A DNA stretch of 64,000 nucleotides, from positions 267,744 to 331,743 of the forward strand of contig NZ_LMEY01000027.1 in the NCBI RefSeq assembly GCF_001426665.1, given 5' to 3'. The notes below the pieces were generated by a model. That model had not been told where the DNA came from and searched no databases. It was given only the letters and a program-made list of their open reading frames with translations. Positions 1 through 8,641 of this stretch are shown here, piece by piece. This DNA comes from Rhizobium sp. Root1334 (GTDB taxonomy: Bacteria; Pseudomonadota; Alphaproteobacteria; Rhizobiales; Rhizobiaceae). Numbering within the stretch: position 1 is the stretch's first letter; every line of letters starts with the position of its first letter. Position numbers and translations under genes: made by a program.

Positions 1-83
1 TATCAATCCACTTTTCCACGGAAGCCGTTTTTGGCACAAGGGTCATACCGGTCGATGACGGCCGCCTGGGAAGAGGCTTTACC
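1..83. other. window edge, upstream of first gene
   Basis: The window opens in sequence with no supportable gene. The last bases before the first start codon carry a purine-rich stretch (GGGAAGAGG near 68-76) that serves as ribosome-binding site for the gene at 84. Nothing else is recognised. Confidence 0.5.
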
Positions 84-731
84 ATGGATCAGGATTTTCT
101 CATCGACGGACCGGCCGATGCGGCCGTCACCATCCTGCTTGCCCATGGCGCCGGTGCCCCGATGGATTCCACATCGATGAATGCCGCTACGGCAGCGCTT
201 GCCGCTGCAGGGTTTCGCGTCGCCCGGTTTGAGTTCGGCTACATGGCTGCCCGTCGCAGCGCCGGAACCCGAAAGCCGCCCCCGAAAGCTGAGAAGCTGA
301 TCCCCGAATACATGGCGGCCATCGCGCGGCTCGGTGCCAGCGGACCCTTGATCATCGGTGGAAAATCGATGGGTGGCCGCGTTGCCAGCATGGCGGCCGA
401 CGATCTTTTGCTGCAGGGTGCCATCACCGGCTTGCTCTGCCTCGGCTATCCGTTCCATCCGCCGGGCAAACCCGAAAACTTGCGCACGCAGCATCTCGCT
501 GAGCTGAAAACGCCGGCGCTCATCTGCCAGGGAACCCGTGATGAATTCGGAACGCGCGAGGAGGTTGCAGGCTACGCGCTGTCCGGCAGCATCCGTATTC
601 TGTGGCTTGAAGACGGTGACCACGATCTGAAGCCGCGCAAGGCGCTCTCCGGCTTCTCAACGGCCGATCACCTGAAGAGCATGGCTGAAACAGTCAGGGA
701 CTGGTCCGCCGGAATAATCGGGACAGCTTGA
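84..731 (+). CDS. alpha/beta hydrolase, KANL3/Tex30-like small family
   Basis: This 215-residue protein is a compact alpha/beta hydrolase of the family often annotated as KANL3/Tex30-like or 'alpha/beta-hydrolase family'. The oxyanion-hole segment LAHGAGAPMDS lies near residues 19-30, the nucleophile elbow is GKSMGGR with Ser95, and the remaining triad members are probably Asp153 (QGTRDEFG) and His180 (DGDHDL). There is no signal peptide, so it should act in the cytoplasm. The natural substrate is unknown; an esterase or thioesterase role is only a family-level guess. It stands alone upstream of hss, with about 175 bp between them. Confidence 0.85.
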   Translation: MDQDFLIDGPADAAVTILLAHGAGAPMDSTSMNAATAALAAAGFRVARFEFGYMAARRSAGTRKPPPKAEKLIPEYMAAIARLGASGPLIIGGKSMGGRVASMAADDLLLQGAITGLLCLGYPFHPPGKPENLRTQHLAELKTPALICQGTRDEFGTREEVAGYALSGSIRILWLEDGDHDLKPRKALSGFSTADHLKSMAETVRDWSAGIIGTA

Positions 732-907
732 AAACGGCCTCGCCTACCATCCACAAACCTGTCATCGGCGCCGTGCTACAAACCGGCTGAGTTGCCGTGC
801 CGCCCTTTATTGTGACAGAAATCTATGCTCTAGGGCCTTTCAACCAGAGGGCAGTCACGGTATGCCCTCCATATCCAGACGAACCCGTCCGCAGGAGATT
901 AAGCGAA

Positions 908-2359
908 ATGGCAGAAACAACCTACCCGATTCACGGCGAAATCACGGGCCCGATCGTCATGATCGGCTTTGGCTCCATCGGCCGCGGCACCCTGCCCCTG
1001 ATCGAGCGCCACTTCAAATTCGACAAGAGCCGGATGGTTGTCATCGACCCGCGCGAAGACGCAGCCGACATGGAAATCCTTGCCAAGCATGGCGTCCGCC
1101 ACATCAAGGAATATGTCACCAAGGACAACTACAAGGACCTCTTGAAGCCGCTTCTCACCGAAGGCGGCGGCCAGGGTTTCTGCGTCAACCTGTCGGTCGA
1201 TACCGGCTCTGTTGATCTGATGAAGTTCTGCCGCAAGCTCGACGTGCTCTACATCGACACGGTTATCGAACCTTGGCTCGGCTTCTACTTCGACAAGAAC
1301 ATGAAGAACTCCGAGCGCACCAACTATGCGCTGCGTGAAACGCTGCGCAAGGAAAAGGCCAAGAACCCGGGCGGCACAACCGCGGTATCCACCTGCGGTG
1401 CAAATCCGGGCATGGTCTCCTGGTTTGTCAAGCAGGCGCTGGTGAACCTCGCCAACGATCTCGACATCAAGTTCGAAGAGCCCGACCAGCATGACCGCGA
1501 AGGCTGGGCCAAGCTGATGAAGAAGACCGGCGTCAAGGGCATTCATATCGCTGAGCGCGACACCCAGCGCACAAAGCATCCGAAGCCGCTCAACGTCTTC
1601 TGGAACACCTGGTCGGTCGAAGGCTTCATTTCCGAAGGCCTGCAGCCAGCCGAACTCGGCTGGGGCACCCATGAAAACTGGATGCCGAAGAATGCCAAGA
1701 AGCACAAGAAGGGCAACAAGGCCGCCATCTATCTCGAACAGCCGGGCGCCAACACCCGCGTTCGCACCTGGTGCCCGACACCTGGCCCGCAGTATGGCTT
1801 CCTGGTCACCCACAACGAATCCATCTCGATCGCCGACTACTTCACGGTCAAGGACAAGGATGGCGACGTCACGTTCCGTCCGACCTGCCATTACGCTTAC
1901 CATCCGGCCAATGACGCCGTGCTTTCGTTGCACGAAATGTTCGGCAATGGCGGCAATGCGCAGCCGGTCCACCACGTGCTCAACGAAGACGAACTCGAGG
2001 ATGGCGTCGACGAACTGGGCGTCCTGCTCTATGGCCACGACAAGAATGCCTACTGGTATGGTTCGCGCCTGTCGCTCGAAGAAACCCGCCGCATCGCTCC
2101 CTACCAGAACGCGACCGGCCTGCAAGTGACCTCGGCTGTTCTGTCCGGCATGGTCTGGGCGCTTGAAAACCCGACCGCCGGCATCGTCGAAGCCGACGAG
2201 GTCGACTACAAGCGTTGCCTCGAAGTGCAGACCCCGTATCTTGGCCCGGTTGAAGGCCACTACACCGATTGGACCCCGCTCGACGGCCGCCCGGGCCTCT
2301 TCCCGGAAGACCTCGACACCAAGGATCCGTGGCAGTTCAAGAATATTCTCGTTCGCTGA
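908..2359 (+). CDS. hss: homospermidine synthase
   Basis: The enzyme makes the triamine homospermidine from putrescine (or putrescine plus spermidine) with an NAD-dependent oxidation/transfer mechanism. The N-terminus has a Rossmann nucleotide-binding motif GFGSIGRG at residues 20-27, followed by an acidic strand end (VVIDPRED). Residues such as TCGANPGMVSW, WGTHENWMP and the conserved CPTPGPQYG segment match bacterial homospermidine synthases. The 483-residue length from the ATG at 908 fits the family (about 480). The frame stays open back to 797, but AGGAG at 893-897 precedes the 908 start, so that start was chosen. It is a monocistronic gene closed by a strong terminator at 2385. Homospermidine is a typical rhizobial polyamine. 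Confidence 0.95.
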   Translation: MAETTYPIHGEITGPIVMIGFGSIGRGTLPLIERHFKFDKSRMVVIDPREDAADMEILAKHGVRHIKEYVTKDNYKDLLKPLLTEGGGQGFCVNLSVDTGSVDLMKFCRKLDVLYIDTVIEPWLGFYFDKNMKNSERTNYALRETLRKEKAKNPGGTTAVSTCGANPGMVSWFVKQALVNLANDLDIKFEEPDQHDREGWAKLMKKTGVKGIHIAERDTQRTKHPKPLNVFWNTWSVEGFISEGLQPAELGWGTHENWMPKNAKKHKKGNKAAIYLEQPGANTRVRTWCPTPGPQYGFLVTHNESISIADYFTVKDKDGDVTFRPTCHYAYHPANDAVLSLHEMFGNGGNAQPVHHVLNEDELEDGVDELGVLLYGHDKNAYWYGSRLSLEETRRIAPYQNATGLQVTSAVLSGMVWALENPTAGIVEADEVDYKRCLEVQTPYLGPVEGHYTDWTPLDGRPGLFPEDLDTKDPWQFKNILVR

Positions 2360-2384
2360 ACTGACTGATTACGCTTGAATATTG

Positions 2385-2415
2385 AACGCCCGGGGAACGA
2401 TCTCCGGGCGTTTTT
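2385..2415 (+). terminator. Rho-independent terminator of hss
   Basis: The arms AACGCCCGG (2385-2393) and CCGGGCGTT (2404-2412) pair perfectly. The stem extends inward by three more pairs including one G-U, leaving a four-base loop, and is followed by TTTTT. It lies 25 bases after the hss stop codon. Confidence 0.9.
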
Positions 2416-2533
2416 CGTTGTAGATCGAATAATACCTGCCCTGCTCACGCCCTACTCTTGCATTCAACTCCTGATCACGGCATGGTTTTTTCAATCGAAA
2501 GACAGCTTTCCGCGCAGCCTCCGGGAGACACAT

Positions 2534-2902
2534 ATGAAGCCGATCGCCATCCTGACAGTTCTGTCCGCCGCAGCTCTGGCCTCCTGCCAGGGCGGGGGAC
2601 AAGTGCGGGAACTGCCGCAAAACCGTCAGGTCGCACCGGCCGGTGTCGAAGGCGCGTGGGTCGATCCGAACGGCATCGTCTCGACATTCTCGGCGGGAAC
2701 GTTCACCACCCGCACCACGGATACCAACCAGGTTCTGGCATCCGGAAACTACATCAACCTGTCGCCAAAGCTGGTTGAAATCAACATGACCTCGATGGTC
2801 CGCAACACCCAGTCCAAGGTCAATTGCGCCATGGTCTCGATGGCGCAGCTCAACTGCACCACGGATTCCGGCGCACAGTTCTCGTTGTCCCGCAAGGGTT
2901 GA
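2534..2902 (+). CDS. omp10: Omp10-type outer membrane lipoprotein
   Basis: A 122-residue lipoprotein precursor. Residues 1-17 form a lipoprotein signal peptide ending in the lipobox LASC, so Cys18 should be lipidated. The mature part contains the segments [35 protein letters not shown] and SKVNCAMVS, which closely resemble Brucella Omp10, a small outer membrane lipoprotein (similarity recalled, not computed). Two cysteines in the C-terminal half (VNCA and LNCT) could form a disulfide. The reading frame is open from 2375, but the ATG at 2534 follows GGGAGA and creates the correct signal peptide. Its role is structural or unknown; it also resembles AprI/Inh-type beta-barrel inhibitor folds. Confidence 0.85.
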   Translation: MKPIAILTVLSAAALASCQGGGQVRELPQNRQVAPAGVEGAWVDPNGIVSTFSAGTFTTRTTDTNQVLASGNYINLSPKLVEINMTSMVRNTQSKVNCAMVSMAQLNCTTDSGAQFSLSRKG

Positions 2903-2918
2903 TGGGCGGCTCCTGCCG

Positions 2919-3743
2919 TTAGCTGGAAGGTTCGCTGCCCCCGTGACCAACCAGCATCGCCATAGCCTTGGCTGTTGCCGCGTCGGCGGGGAAGAACGCC
3001 TCGATCGTGACTTCGGACAGGGTCACATCGACGGCAGTGCCAAACACCGTCGTCGTGCTGAGAAAAGACAGCGGGCCTCTCTCGCCCGCCAGAATGAGCG
3101 GCACCGCGATCTCGGCATGCCCCGAGCGCTGCGGCTTGCGTGCAGCGCCAGCCTGCGGCGGCACCGGGTAAGACTTCAATTCCTCAAGAAGCGCCGCAAG
3201 CTGCGGATCGGCCGATATATCGATATCGTGCGACAGCCGCTTGAGAATGTGCGTGCGCCATTCCCTGAAATTCAGGATCCGCCCGGCAATCCCGTCCGGA
3301 TGCATGCTGACGCGCAGCACGTTGACCGGCCCCGAGAGCAGATGTTCGGCAACGCCGGAAAGCAGCACCCCGACCGCCCTGTTTGAAGCCAGAAGCGTCC
3401 AGTGCCGATCGACGGCGAGTGCTGGATGCGGATCGTGGCCATCAAGAATGCGCGTGATCACACCCCGCGCGGCTGCAAGCTCTGGCGCATCCAGTGGCCG
3501 GTCGCGATAAAGCGGCGCAAAACCTGCCGCCACCAGAATGGCGTTCTGCTCCCGCAAGGGGACGGCCAGCGTTTCCGTCAGCCGCAACACCATATCGCGG
3601 CTTGGCAGGGCACGGCCCGATTCCAGGAAGCTCAGGTGGCGTTGCGAAATATCGGCGTCGGCGGCAAGCGCCAGCTGGCTCAGCCGCCGTCTTTGACGCC
3701 AGTCACGCAACAGGTCTCCGGCAGAGGACGGTTTCTCGATCAT
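2919..3743 (-). CDS. XRE-family transcriptional regulator with MmyB-like ligand domain
   Basis: A 274-residue regulator. Residues 8-66 form a Cro/C1-type helix-turn-helix (LRDWRQRRRLSQLALA ... ISQRHLSFLESGRALPS), and the rest matches the MmyB-like domain, a PAS-related ligand-binding fold (DRHWTLLASNRAV, NVLRVSMHPDGI, FREWRTHILKRL). Proteins of this architecture generally repress or activate the neighbouring gene. Here it is divergent from a small membrane-protein gene, with 136 bp between starts. An imperfect inverted repeat (3778-3794) in that gap is a plausible operator. The ligand is not known; some family members are reported to bind fatty acids. Confidence 0.88.
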   Translation of the reverse strand: MIEKPSSAGDLLRDWRQRRRLSQLALAADADISQRHLSFLESGRALPSRDMVLRLTETLAVPLREQNAILVAAGFAPLYRDRPLDAPELAAARGVITRILDGHDPHPALAVDRHWTLLASNRAVGVLLSGVAEHLLSGPVNVLRVSMHPDGIAGRILNFREWRTHILKRLSHDIDISADPQLAALLEELKSYPVPPQAGAARKPQRSGHAEIAVPLILAGERGPLSFLSTTTVFGTAVDVTLSEVTIEAFFPADAATAKAMAMLVGHGGSEPSS

Positions 3744-3777
3744 GCCACAAATATGGCCGCATCCGGTAAGATCCGCA

Positions 3778-3794
3778 ATTACCTCAGACGTAAT
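3778..3794. promoter_or_regulatory. inverted repeat, candidate operator of the divergent XRE regulator
   Basis: ATTAC (3778-3782) and GTAAT (3790-3794) flank a 7-base centre, and two more positions inside the centre are symmetric (TC and GA). The site lies 35 bp upstream of the regulator start and 86 bp upstream of the membrane-protein start, as expected for an autoregulated divergent promoter. This is inferred from position and symmetry only. Confidence 0.45.
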
Positions 3795-3879
3795 CGACTG
3801 GACTACCGGACCGCGCCAACATTGCGGTCAGGGCGCTGCAATGGGTGCAGGCCTGTTGGCGAGAAAACGAGGACGGATC

Positions 3880-4281
3880 ATGCCCAAACTCAACGCACTC
3901 TCTTTGAAAACACTGCTGGCGATCGATGCCCTGACCTGCGCAGCGATGGGCGCCGCACTGTTGGTTGCTGCCGCTCCGGCAAGCGCCATCACCCAGATTC
4001 CGCAAACTCTTCTGCAGGGTGCAGGTCTGATCCTTCTTCCCATTGCGGCCTTCATGGCTCTAACTTCGGCCTTTGCCTTATCATCGCGCTGGGCGGTCGG
4101 CATCGTCATTCTGGGCAACGCCCTCTGGACCGCCGCCAGCATTCTTCTGCCGGTCAGCGGGTTCATTGCCCCCAATGCCCTTGGCTGGGCTTTCCTCATC
4201 GGTCAGGCAGCGGTCGTTGCCGTCATTGCCAAGCTCGAACTGGATGCCTCGAGAAACCCGCTGGCCGTCCCGGGCTTGTGA
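3880..4281 (+). CDS. small four-helix integral membrane protein, function unknown
   Basis: A 133-residue hydrophobic protein with about four predicted transmembrane helices, near residues 12-33, 43-66, 70-93 and 97-118 (for example ALTCAAMGAALLVAAAP, GAGLILLPIAAFMAL). I recognise no catalytic motif. The ATG at 3880 is preceded by GAGGACGG; an in-frame ATG at 3841 would add 13 basic residues and has no good ribosome-binding site. It is transcribed divergently from the XRE/MmyB regulator and is its likely target. A clear terminator follows at 4311. It resembles small membrane proteins commonly found beside such regulators, but no function can be assigned. Confidence 0.75.
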   Translation: MPKLNALSLKTLLAIDALTCAAMGAALLVAAAPASAITQIPQTLLQGAGLILLPIAAFMALTSAFALSSRWAVGIVILGNALWTAASILLPVSGFIAPNALGWAFLIGQAAVVAVIAKLELDASRNPLAVPGL

Positions 4282-4310
4282 ACCGCCGCCAGTCTCCCCG
4301 AAAACCGATC

Positions 4311-4343
4311 AGGCGCCGCTGCCCGCCAGCGGCGCTTTCTTTT
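4311..4343 (+). terminator. Rho-independent terminator after the membrane-protein gene
   Basis: GCGCCGCTG (4313-4321) pairs with CAGCGGCGC (4327-4335) around a five-base loop, followed by TTTCTTTT. Confidence 0.85.
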
Positions 4344-4501
4344 GTGCCGCCGCCGATTTTAACCTTGCCGGGAGACCGCCGGGAGATAGATGCAATTACT
4401 GCTTGATGTCGGCGCGCCCAAATGAAACCATCCGTTCCGGCCCAAGTGTCAAAGCTGTGCTCGATTATGCTGACAACAAACATGAAAAACGGGAGACATC
4501 C

Positions 4502-6382
4502 ATGATCAGACATTTGCGAACCGGGCTGATGACAGCCTCGATTTTTGCACTTTCGTCCGGTGCCGCCTTCGCCGATTATGAATTGAACATCCTGCATATC
4601 AACGATCTTCACTCGCGCATCGAATCGATCAACAAGTTCGATTCCACCTGCTCGGCCGAAGAAGAGGGCAAGAACGAGTGCTTTGGCGGCGTCGCGCGTT
4701 TGAAAACAGCGATTGACGGGAAGCGACAGGAATTGACTGGCAAGAACGTTCTGCTGCTCAACGCTGGCGACAATTTCCAGGGCTCGCTGTTTTTCACCAC
4801 TTACAAGGGCGCCGCTGAAGCCGAATTCCTCAATCTGATGAAGTTCGACGCCATGACCATCGGCAACCACGAGTTCGATGAAGGCGAAGGCGGCCTGGTC
4901 CCGTTCCTCGACAAGGTCACCTTCCCGGTCATCTCGTCCAATGTTCTGGCGGGTTACAAGTCCAAACTCATCGACCGTATCAAGCCTTCGCTGGTGCTCG
5001 ACGTCGGCGGCCAGAAGATAGGCATCGTCGGCGCGGTCGCCAATGATACCCCCGAAATCTCTTCGCCAGGCGACGACGTGCTGATCGGCGTCGATGTCGA
5101 TACCATTACCACCGCAGTGCAGGATCTGAAGAAGCAGGGCGTCGACAAGATCATCGCGCTCACGCACGTTGGCTACCCGCGCGATCTCGCCGTTATCGCC
5201 AAGATCCCCGATGTCGATATCGTTGTCGGCGGTCATTCCCACAGCCTGTTGTCCAACACCGACGAGAAGGCCGAAGGCCCCTACCCGACAATGGTCGACA
5301 ACCCCGGCGGCTACAAGGTTCCGGTCGTACAGGCCGGTTCCTACAGCAAGTATCTCGGCGATCTCGTCGTCAATTTCGACGATACCGGCGTCGTCAAATC
5401 CGCCAAGGGCGACCCGATCCTGATCGACTCCAAGTTCAAGCCGGACGAAGCCGTGGTCGCCCGCGTCAAGGAAATGGGAAAGCCGATCGACGACCTGAAA
5501 GCCAAGATCATTGGCAAGACGGAAGCGGCGATCGACGGCACCCGCGAATCCTGCCGTGCCAAGGAATGCGAGATGGGCGACCTCGTCGCTGACGCCATGC
5601 TCGACCGCGTCAAGGGCCAGGGCGTTACCATCGCCATCACCAATGGCGGCGGCTTGCGCGCCTCCATCGACGCGGGCGACGTTTCCATGAGCGAGGCGAT
5701 TACCGTCCTGCCGTTCCAGAACACGGTCGCCACCTTCCAGATCAAGGGCGCCGATATTGCCGCGGCACTTGAAAACGGCCTCAGCCAGATCGAGGAAGCC
5801 GGCGGCCGTTTCCCGCAGGTGGCCGGTATGAAGTTCTCTTTCGATAGAAGCCGCCCGATCGGCAACCGGATTTCGGTTGTCGAGGTCAAGGAGGGCGAAG
5901 CCTATGTGCCGCTCGATGCGGGCAAGACCTACAATGTCGTCACCAACAACTTCATGCGCAATGGTGGCGATGGATACAGCATCTTCAAGACCAAGGCCGA
6001 AAACGCCTATGACTACGGTCCGGGGCTTGAGACGGTGCTTGCCGACTATCTGACCGCCAACAATCCCTACAAGCCAATGACCGACGGCCGCATCACCGAG
6101 ATTGCCGCTGCGACCCCGGCAGAACCATCGACGCAGACTAACACCGATACGGCCGTGACCACCGATGCCAAGCCGGCTGCGACCGAAACGGCAACACCGG
6201 AGGCCAAGCCAGCCGCAACCGCCGAAAGCAAGCATGTGATTGCCAAGGGCGACACGCTCTGGGATCTGGCCAAGGCCGTTTATGGCAATGGCGAACTATG
6301 GCGGACGATTGCCAAGGCCAACGGCAATCCGGCCCCACGCCACCTGGAAATCGGCAAGGAACTGACAATTCCGGCCAAGTAA
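4502..6382 (+). CDS. periplasmic 5'-nucleotidase / metallophosphatase with C-terminal LysM
   Basis: A 626-residue exported enzyme that should hydrolyse nucleoside monophosphates or UDP-sugars. A Sec signal peptide ends near residue 24 (GAAFA before DYELN). The metallophosphatase core has all metal-site motifs: NDLH (Asp35, His37), AGDNFQG (Asp90), GNHEFD (Asn122, His123), LTHVG (His222) and GGHSH (His245, His247). The 5'-nucleotidase C-terminal domain carries NGGGLRASI and the FQNT substrate loop. A Thr/Ala/Pro-rich linker (about 538-576) leads to a LysM module in the last 50 residues (KGDTLWDLAKAVYG), which should bind peptidoglycan. Start chosen at the ATG at 4502 after CGGGAGAC. It is monocistronic with its own terminator. 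Confidence 0.92.
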   Translation: MIRHLRTGLMTASIFALSSGAAFADYELNILHINDLHSRIESINKFDSTCSAEEEGKNECFGGVARLKTAIDGKRQELTGKNVLLLNAGDNFQGSLFFTTYKGAAEAEFLNLMKFDAMTIGNHEFDEGEGGLVPFLDKVTFPVISSNVLAGYKSKLIDRIKPSLVLDVGGQKIGIVGAVANDTPEISSPGDDVLIGVDVDTITTAVQDLKKQGVDKIIALTHVGYPRDLAVIAKIPDVDIVVGGHSHSLLSNTDEKAEGPYPTMVDNPGGYKVPVVQAGSYSKYLGDLVVNFDDTGVVKSAKGDPILIDSKFKPDEAVVARVKEMGKPIDDLKAKIIGKTEAAIDGTRESCRAKECEMGDLVADAMLDRVKGQGVTIAITNGGGLRASIDAGDVSMSEAITVLPFQNTVATFQIKGADIAAALENGLSQIEEAGGRFPQVAGMKFSFDRSRPIGNRISVVEVKEGEAYVPLDAGKTYNVVTNNFMRNGGDGYSIFKTKAENAYDYGPGLETVLADYLTANNPYKPMTDGRITEIAAATPAEPSTQTNTDTAVTTDAKPAATETATPEAKPAATAESKHVIAKGDTLWDLAKAVYGNGELWRTIAKANGNPAPRHLEIGKELTIPAK

Positions 6383-6406
6383 GACAATATGTCTCTCGTC
6401 AATCGG

Positions 6407-6436
6407 CCGGTCCGGGGTTCCCCGGGCCGGTTTTTC
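6407..6436 (+). terminator. Rho-independent terminator of the 5'-nucleotidase gene
   Basis: An 11-bp stem (CCGGTCCGGGG with CCCCGGGCCGG, one G-U pair) with a two-base apex, positions 6407-6430, followed by TTTTTC. Confidence 0.9.
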
Positions 6437-6513
6437 TTTTTAAGAACGGCATGAACCGCAGGCGCCGCTTGCCGTATAAGAAGCGCCAAACACCGTACCT
6501 TGCAGGATAAGCC

Positions 6514-7548
6514 ATGACCGCTGCCACTGAAATGACCACCACCAACCACCCGCCCGTCAAGTTTGGCAAGGTGGGTGTGCTGCTGGTCAATCTCGGCACG
6601 CCGGATGGCACCGACAAGGTGTCGATGCGGCGTTACCTCAAGCAATTCCTGATGGACCGGCGGGTGATCGAATGGTCGCCGTTCTTCTGGTACCCGATCC
6701 TGTTCGGCATCGTGCTGAACACGCGTCCCGCCAAGGTTGGCAAGGCCTATGAGACGATCTGGAACAAGGATCTGAACGAAAGTTACCTGCGCACCTATAC
6801 CCGCAACCAGGCGGAGATCATGGCGAAATCCTTTGCCGATCTTCCGGGCGTGCGCGTCGATTGGGCCATGCGCTACGGCCAGCCGTCGATCCAGTCGAAG
6901 ATCGACGAACTGCAGAAGGACGGCTGCGAAAAGATCCTTCTCTTCCCGCTCTATCCGCAATATGCGGCGGCAACGACTGCGACCGTCAACGACGAGGCCT
7001 TCAAGGCGCTGTTGAAAATGCGCTGGCAGCCAGCCCTGCGCACCGTCGCGCCCTATCATGACGACCCGGTCTATATCGAGGCGCTCGCCAATTCGATCAC
7101 CAACCACCTCGCCACGCTCGACTGGGAGCCGGAAGTGGTGCTCACCTCCTTCCACGGCATCCCGCAATCCTATTTCGACAAGGGCGATCCCTACTACTGT
7201 CAGTGTCAGAAAACCGCGAGGCTGCTGCGTGAAAAGCTCGGCTGGGGGAAGGAAAAGCTGCAGGTGACGTTCCAGTCCCGGTTCGGACCGGAAGAGTGGC
7301 TGCAGCCCTATACGGACAAGACGGTGGAAAAGCTCGGCAAGGAAGGCGTCAAGCGCATCGCCGTGATCAACCCCGGCTTCGTTTCGGATTGTCTGGAAAC
7401 CCTGGAAGAAATCGCGGTAGAAGCCGCCGAGACATTCCACCACGCCGGCGGCGAGAAGTTCACGCATATCCCCTGCCTGAACGACAGCAAGGACGGCATG
7501 ACCGTGCTGGAACACGTGGTACGACGGGAATTGCAGGGCTGGGTCTAA
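6514..7548 (+). CDS. hemH: ferrochelatase
   Basis: The last enzyme of heme synthesis inserts Fe2+ into protoporphyrin IX. The 344-residue protein begins its conserved core with [15 protein letters not shown] (residues 20-34). The catalytic segment is [17 protein letters not shown] with metal-binding His214, and the second conserved motif is [14 protein letters not shown], with Glu295 the expected partner of the histidine. Length fits bacterial ferrochelatases. The start ATG at 6514 follows AGGA at 6504-6507. The stop codon overlaps the stop codon of the convergent queE by three bases, with no terminator visible between them. I see no iron-regulator box upstream. Confidence 0.96.
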   Translation: MTAATEMTTTNHPPVKFGKVGVLLVNLGTPDGTDKVSMRRYLKQFLMDRRVIEWSPFFWYPILFGIVLNTRPAKVGKAYETIWNKDLNESYLRTYTRNQAEIMAKSFADLPGVRVDWAMRYGQPSIQSKIDELQKDGCEKILLFPLYPQYAAATTATVNDEAFKALLKMRWQPALRTVAPYHDDPVYIEALANSITNHLATLDWEPEVVLTSFHGIPQSYFDKGDPYYCQCQKTARLLREKLGWGKEKLQVTFQSRFGPEEWLQPYTDKTVEKLGKEGVKRIAVINPGFVSDCLETLEEIAVEAAETFHHAGGEKFTHIPCLNDSKDGMTVLEHVVRRELQGWV

Positions 7549-8285
7549 ACCCCGCGCCTGTTGCCCCACAAAAGCACATGTAACTGCGGCAAAACGCGCG
7601 CGCCGAACCAGCGATCCTGCGTCACCCGGTCCACCAGCCAGCGCATGCGTTCGGCGATACCGTCCATGTCGATCCCCGCATCCACCTCGTCGCCACCCGG
7701 CGGCGTGTGGTTGCCCGGCTGCAGATAGACGGGCAGTTGCGGATAGCGCACCGCTGCATCGCGGGCGTAGGCATAGTCCGCTTCGTCGAAGACAACGATC
7801 TTCATCACGATTTCCGGCCTCCCGTCAGCGGCCTCAAGACAGCGATCGAACAGAACCCAGTCCGTTTCCATGCCACTGGACGGCGGCTTGGGGCTGAGAA
7901 CCAGCACGTCGAGATCGGCAAACCAGTCCTTCGCCACGGAGCCCTGCGTTTCCAGCGCAAAACGGTACCCGTCCTCACGCCCGAGCTGGATCAGTGCACC
8001 GAGCGGCTGGATCGCGGGGTTGCCGCCGGACAAGGACACCGTGACCGGAACCCCGCCTGAAAGCCGCTTCACTTCTTTCCATACCGCCTGCGGCGTCATC
8101 GGCGCCCAGTCGTCACGATACCGGCTGTCAACCGCATGCAGGCTATCGCACCAGGAACAGCGATAATCACAGCCGCCAGTACGCACGAACACGGTCGGTA
8201 GCCCGATCAACACGCCCTCGCCCTGGATCGTCGGGCCGAACATTTCCGACACGCGAATGAGGCCGGCTCTCGCCTCGGTCGTCAC
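7545..8285 (-). CDS. queE: 7-carboxy-7-deazaguanine synthase (radical SAM)
   Basis: QueE converts 6-carboxytetrahydropterin into 7-carboxy-7-deazaguanine, the third step to preQ0 and queuosine. From the GTG at 8285 the protein has 246 residues. The radical SAM cluster motif is [12 protein letters not shown] with Cys39, Cys43 and Cys46 (a CX3CX2C spacing), preceded by the family signature [19 protein letters not shown] and [11 protein letters not shown] are further QueE motifs. The frame is open 34 codons further upstream, but that would overlap queD deeply. The GTG forms a GTGA stop/start overlap with queD, implying translational coupling. It is the last gene of the queC-queD-queE operon. Confidence 0.95.
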   Translation of the reverse strand: MTTEARAGLIRVSEMFGPTIQGEGVLIGLPTVFVRTGGCDYRCSWCDSLHAVDSRYRDDWAPMTPQAVWKEVKRLSGGVPVTVSLSGGNPAIQPLGALIQLGREDGYRFALETQGSVAKDWFADLDVLVLSPKPPSSGMETDWVLFDRCLEAADGRPEIVMKIVVFDEADYAYARDAAVRYPQLPVYLQPGNHTPPGGDEVDAGIDMDGIAERMRWLVDRVTQDRWFGARVLPQLHVLLWGNRRGV

Positions 8286-8641
8286 GGCCGGTATTCCGCC
8301 CAGGTCTTGGGCGTCTCGCTGACTTTCACCGAAACCGTTTCCGGCAGGCGCGTCTTGCACCAGTCGTAGAAATGCCGCGCCAGGCACTCCGCCGTCACCC
8401 GGTCATGCCCGAGGACATCGTTGAGATGGCGGTGGTCGAAGCTTTCGTCGATATAGCGCTTGAGCGGCGACAACTCGTGATAGTCGCGCACGAAACCGTG
8501 TTCGTTCAATTCCTCGGCCGCCAGCTCCACCACGACGACATAGTTATGCCCGTGCAGCCGCGCGCATTGATGGTCGGCCGGAAGGCTGGTGAGCTGATGT
8601 GAGGCGGAGAAATGAAACTCCTTGCTGATGCGAAACATCAT
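8282..8641 (-). CDS. queD: 6-carboxy-5,6,7,8-tetrahydropterin synthase
   Basis: QueD makes 6-carboxytetrahydropterin from dihydroneopterin triphosphate. The 119-residue protein has the zinc histidines His15 (FSASHQL), His30 and His32 (RLHGHNY) and the catalytic Cys26 (HQCARLHG). The DHRHLND motif in the second half completes the active site. The start is a double ATG at 8641/8638 that overlaps the queC stop codon, with a strong GGAGGTGAA ribosome-binding site inside queC. The frame extends upstream to 8764 but that part is only queC in another frame. It is the middle gene of the operon. Confidence 0.95.
   Translation of the reverse strand: MMFRISKEFHFSASHQLTSLPADHQCARLHGHNYVVVVELAAEELNEHGFVRDYHELSPLKRYIDESFDHRHLNDVLGHDRVTAECLARHFYDWCKTRLPETVSVKVSETPKTWAEYRP

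Noticed and set aside
797..907. N-terminal extension of homospermidine synthase from an ATG-less upstream start
   Set aside because: The extension is not family-like, and a good ribosome-binding site supports the ATG at 908.
4223..6235. 670-residue minus-strand reading frame over the 5'-nucleotidase
   Set aside because: It is the antisense shadow of a well-supported enzyme in GC-rich DNA, shows no family features and has no ribosome-binding site.
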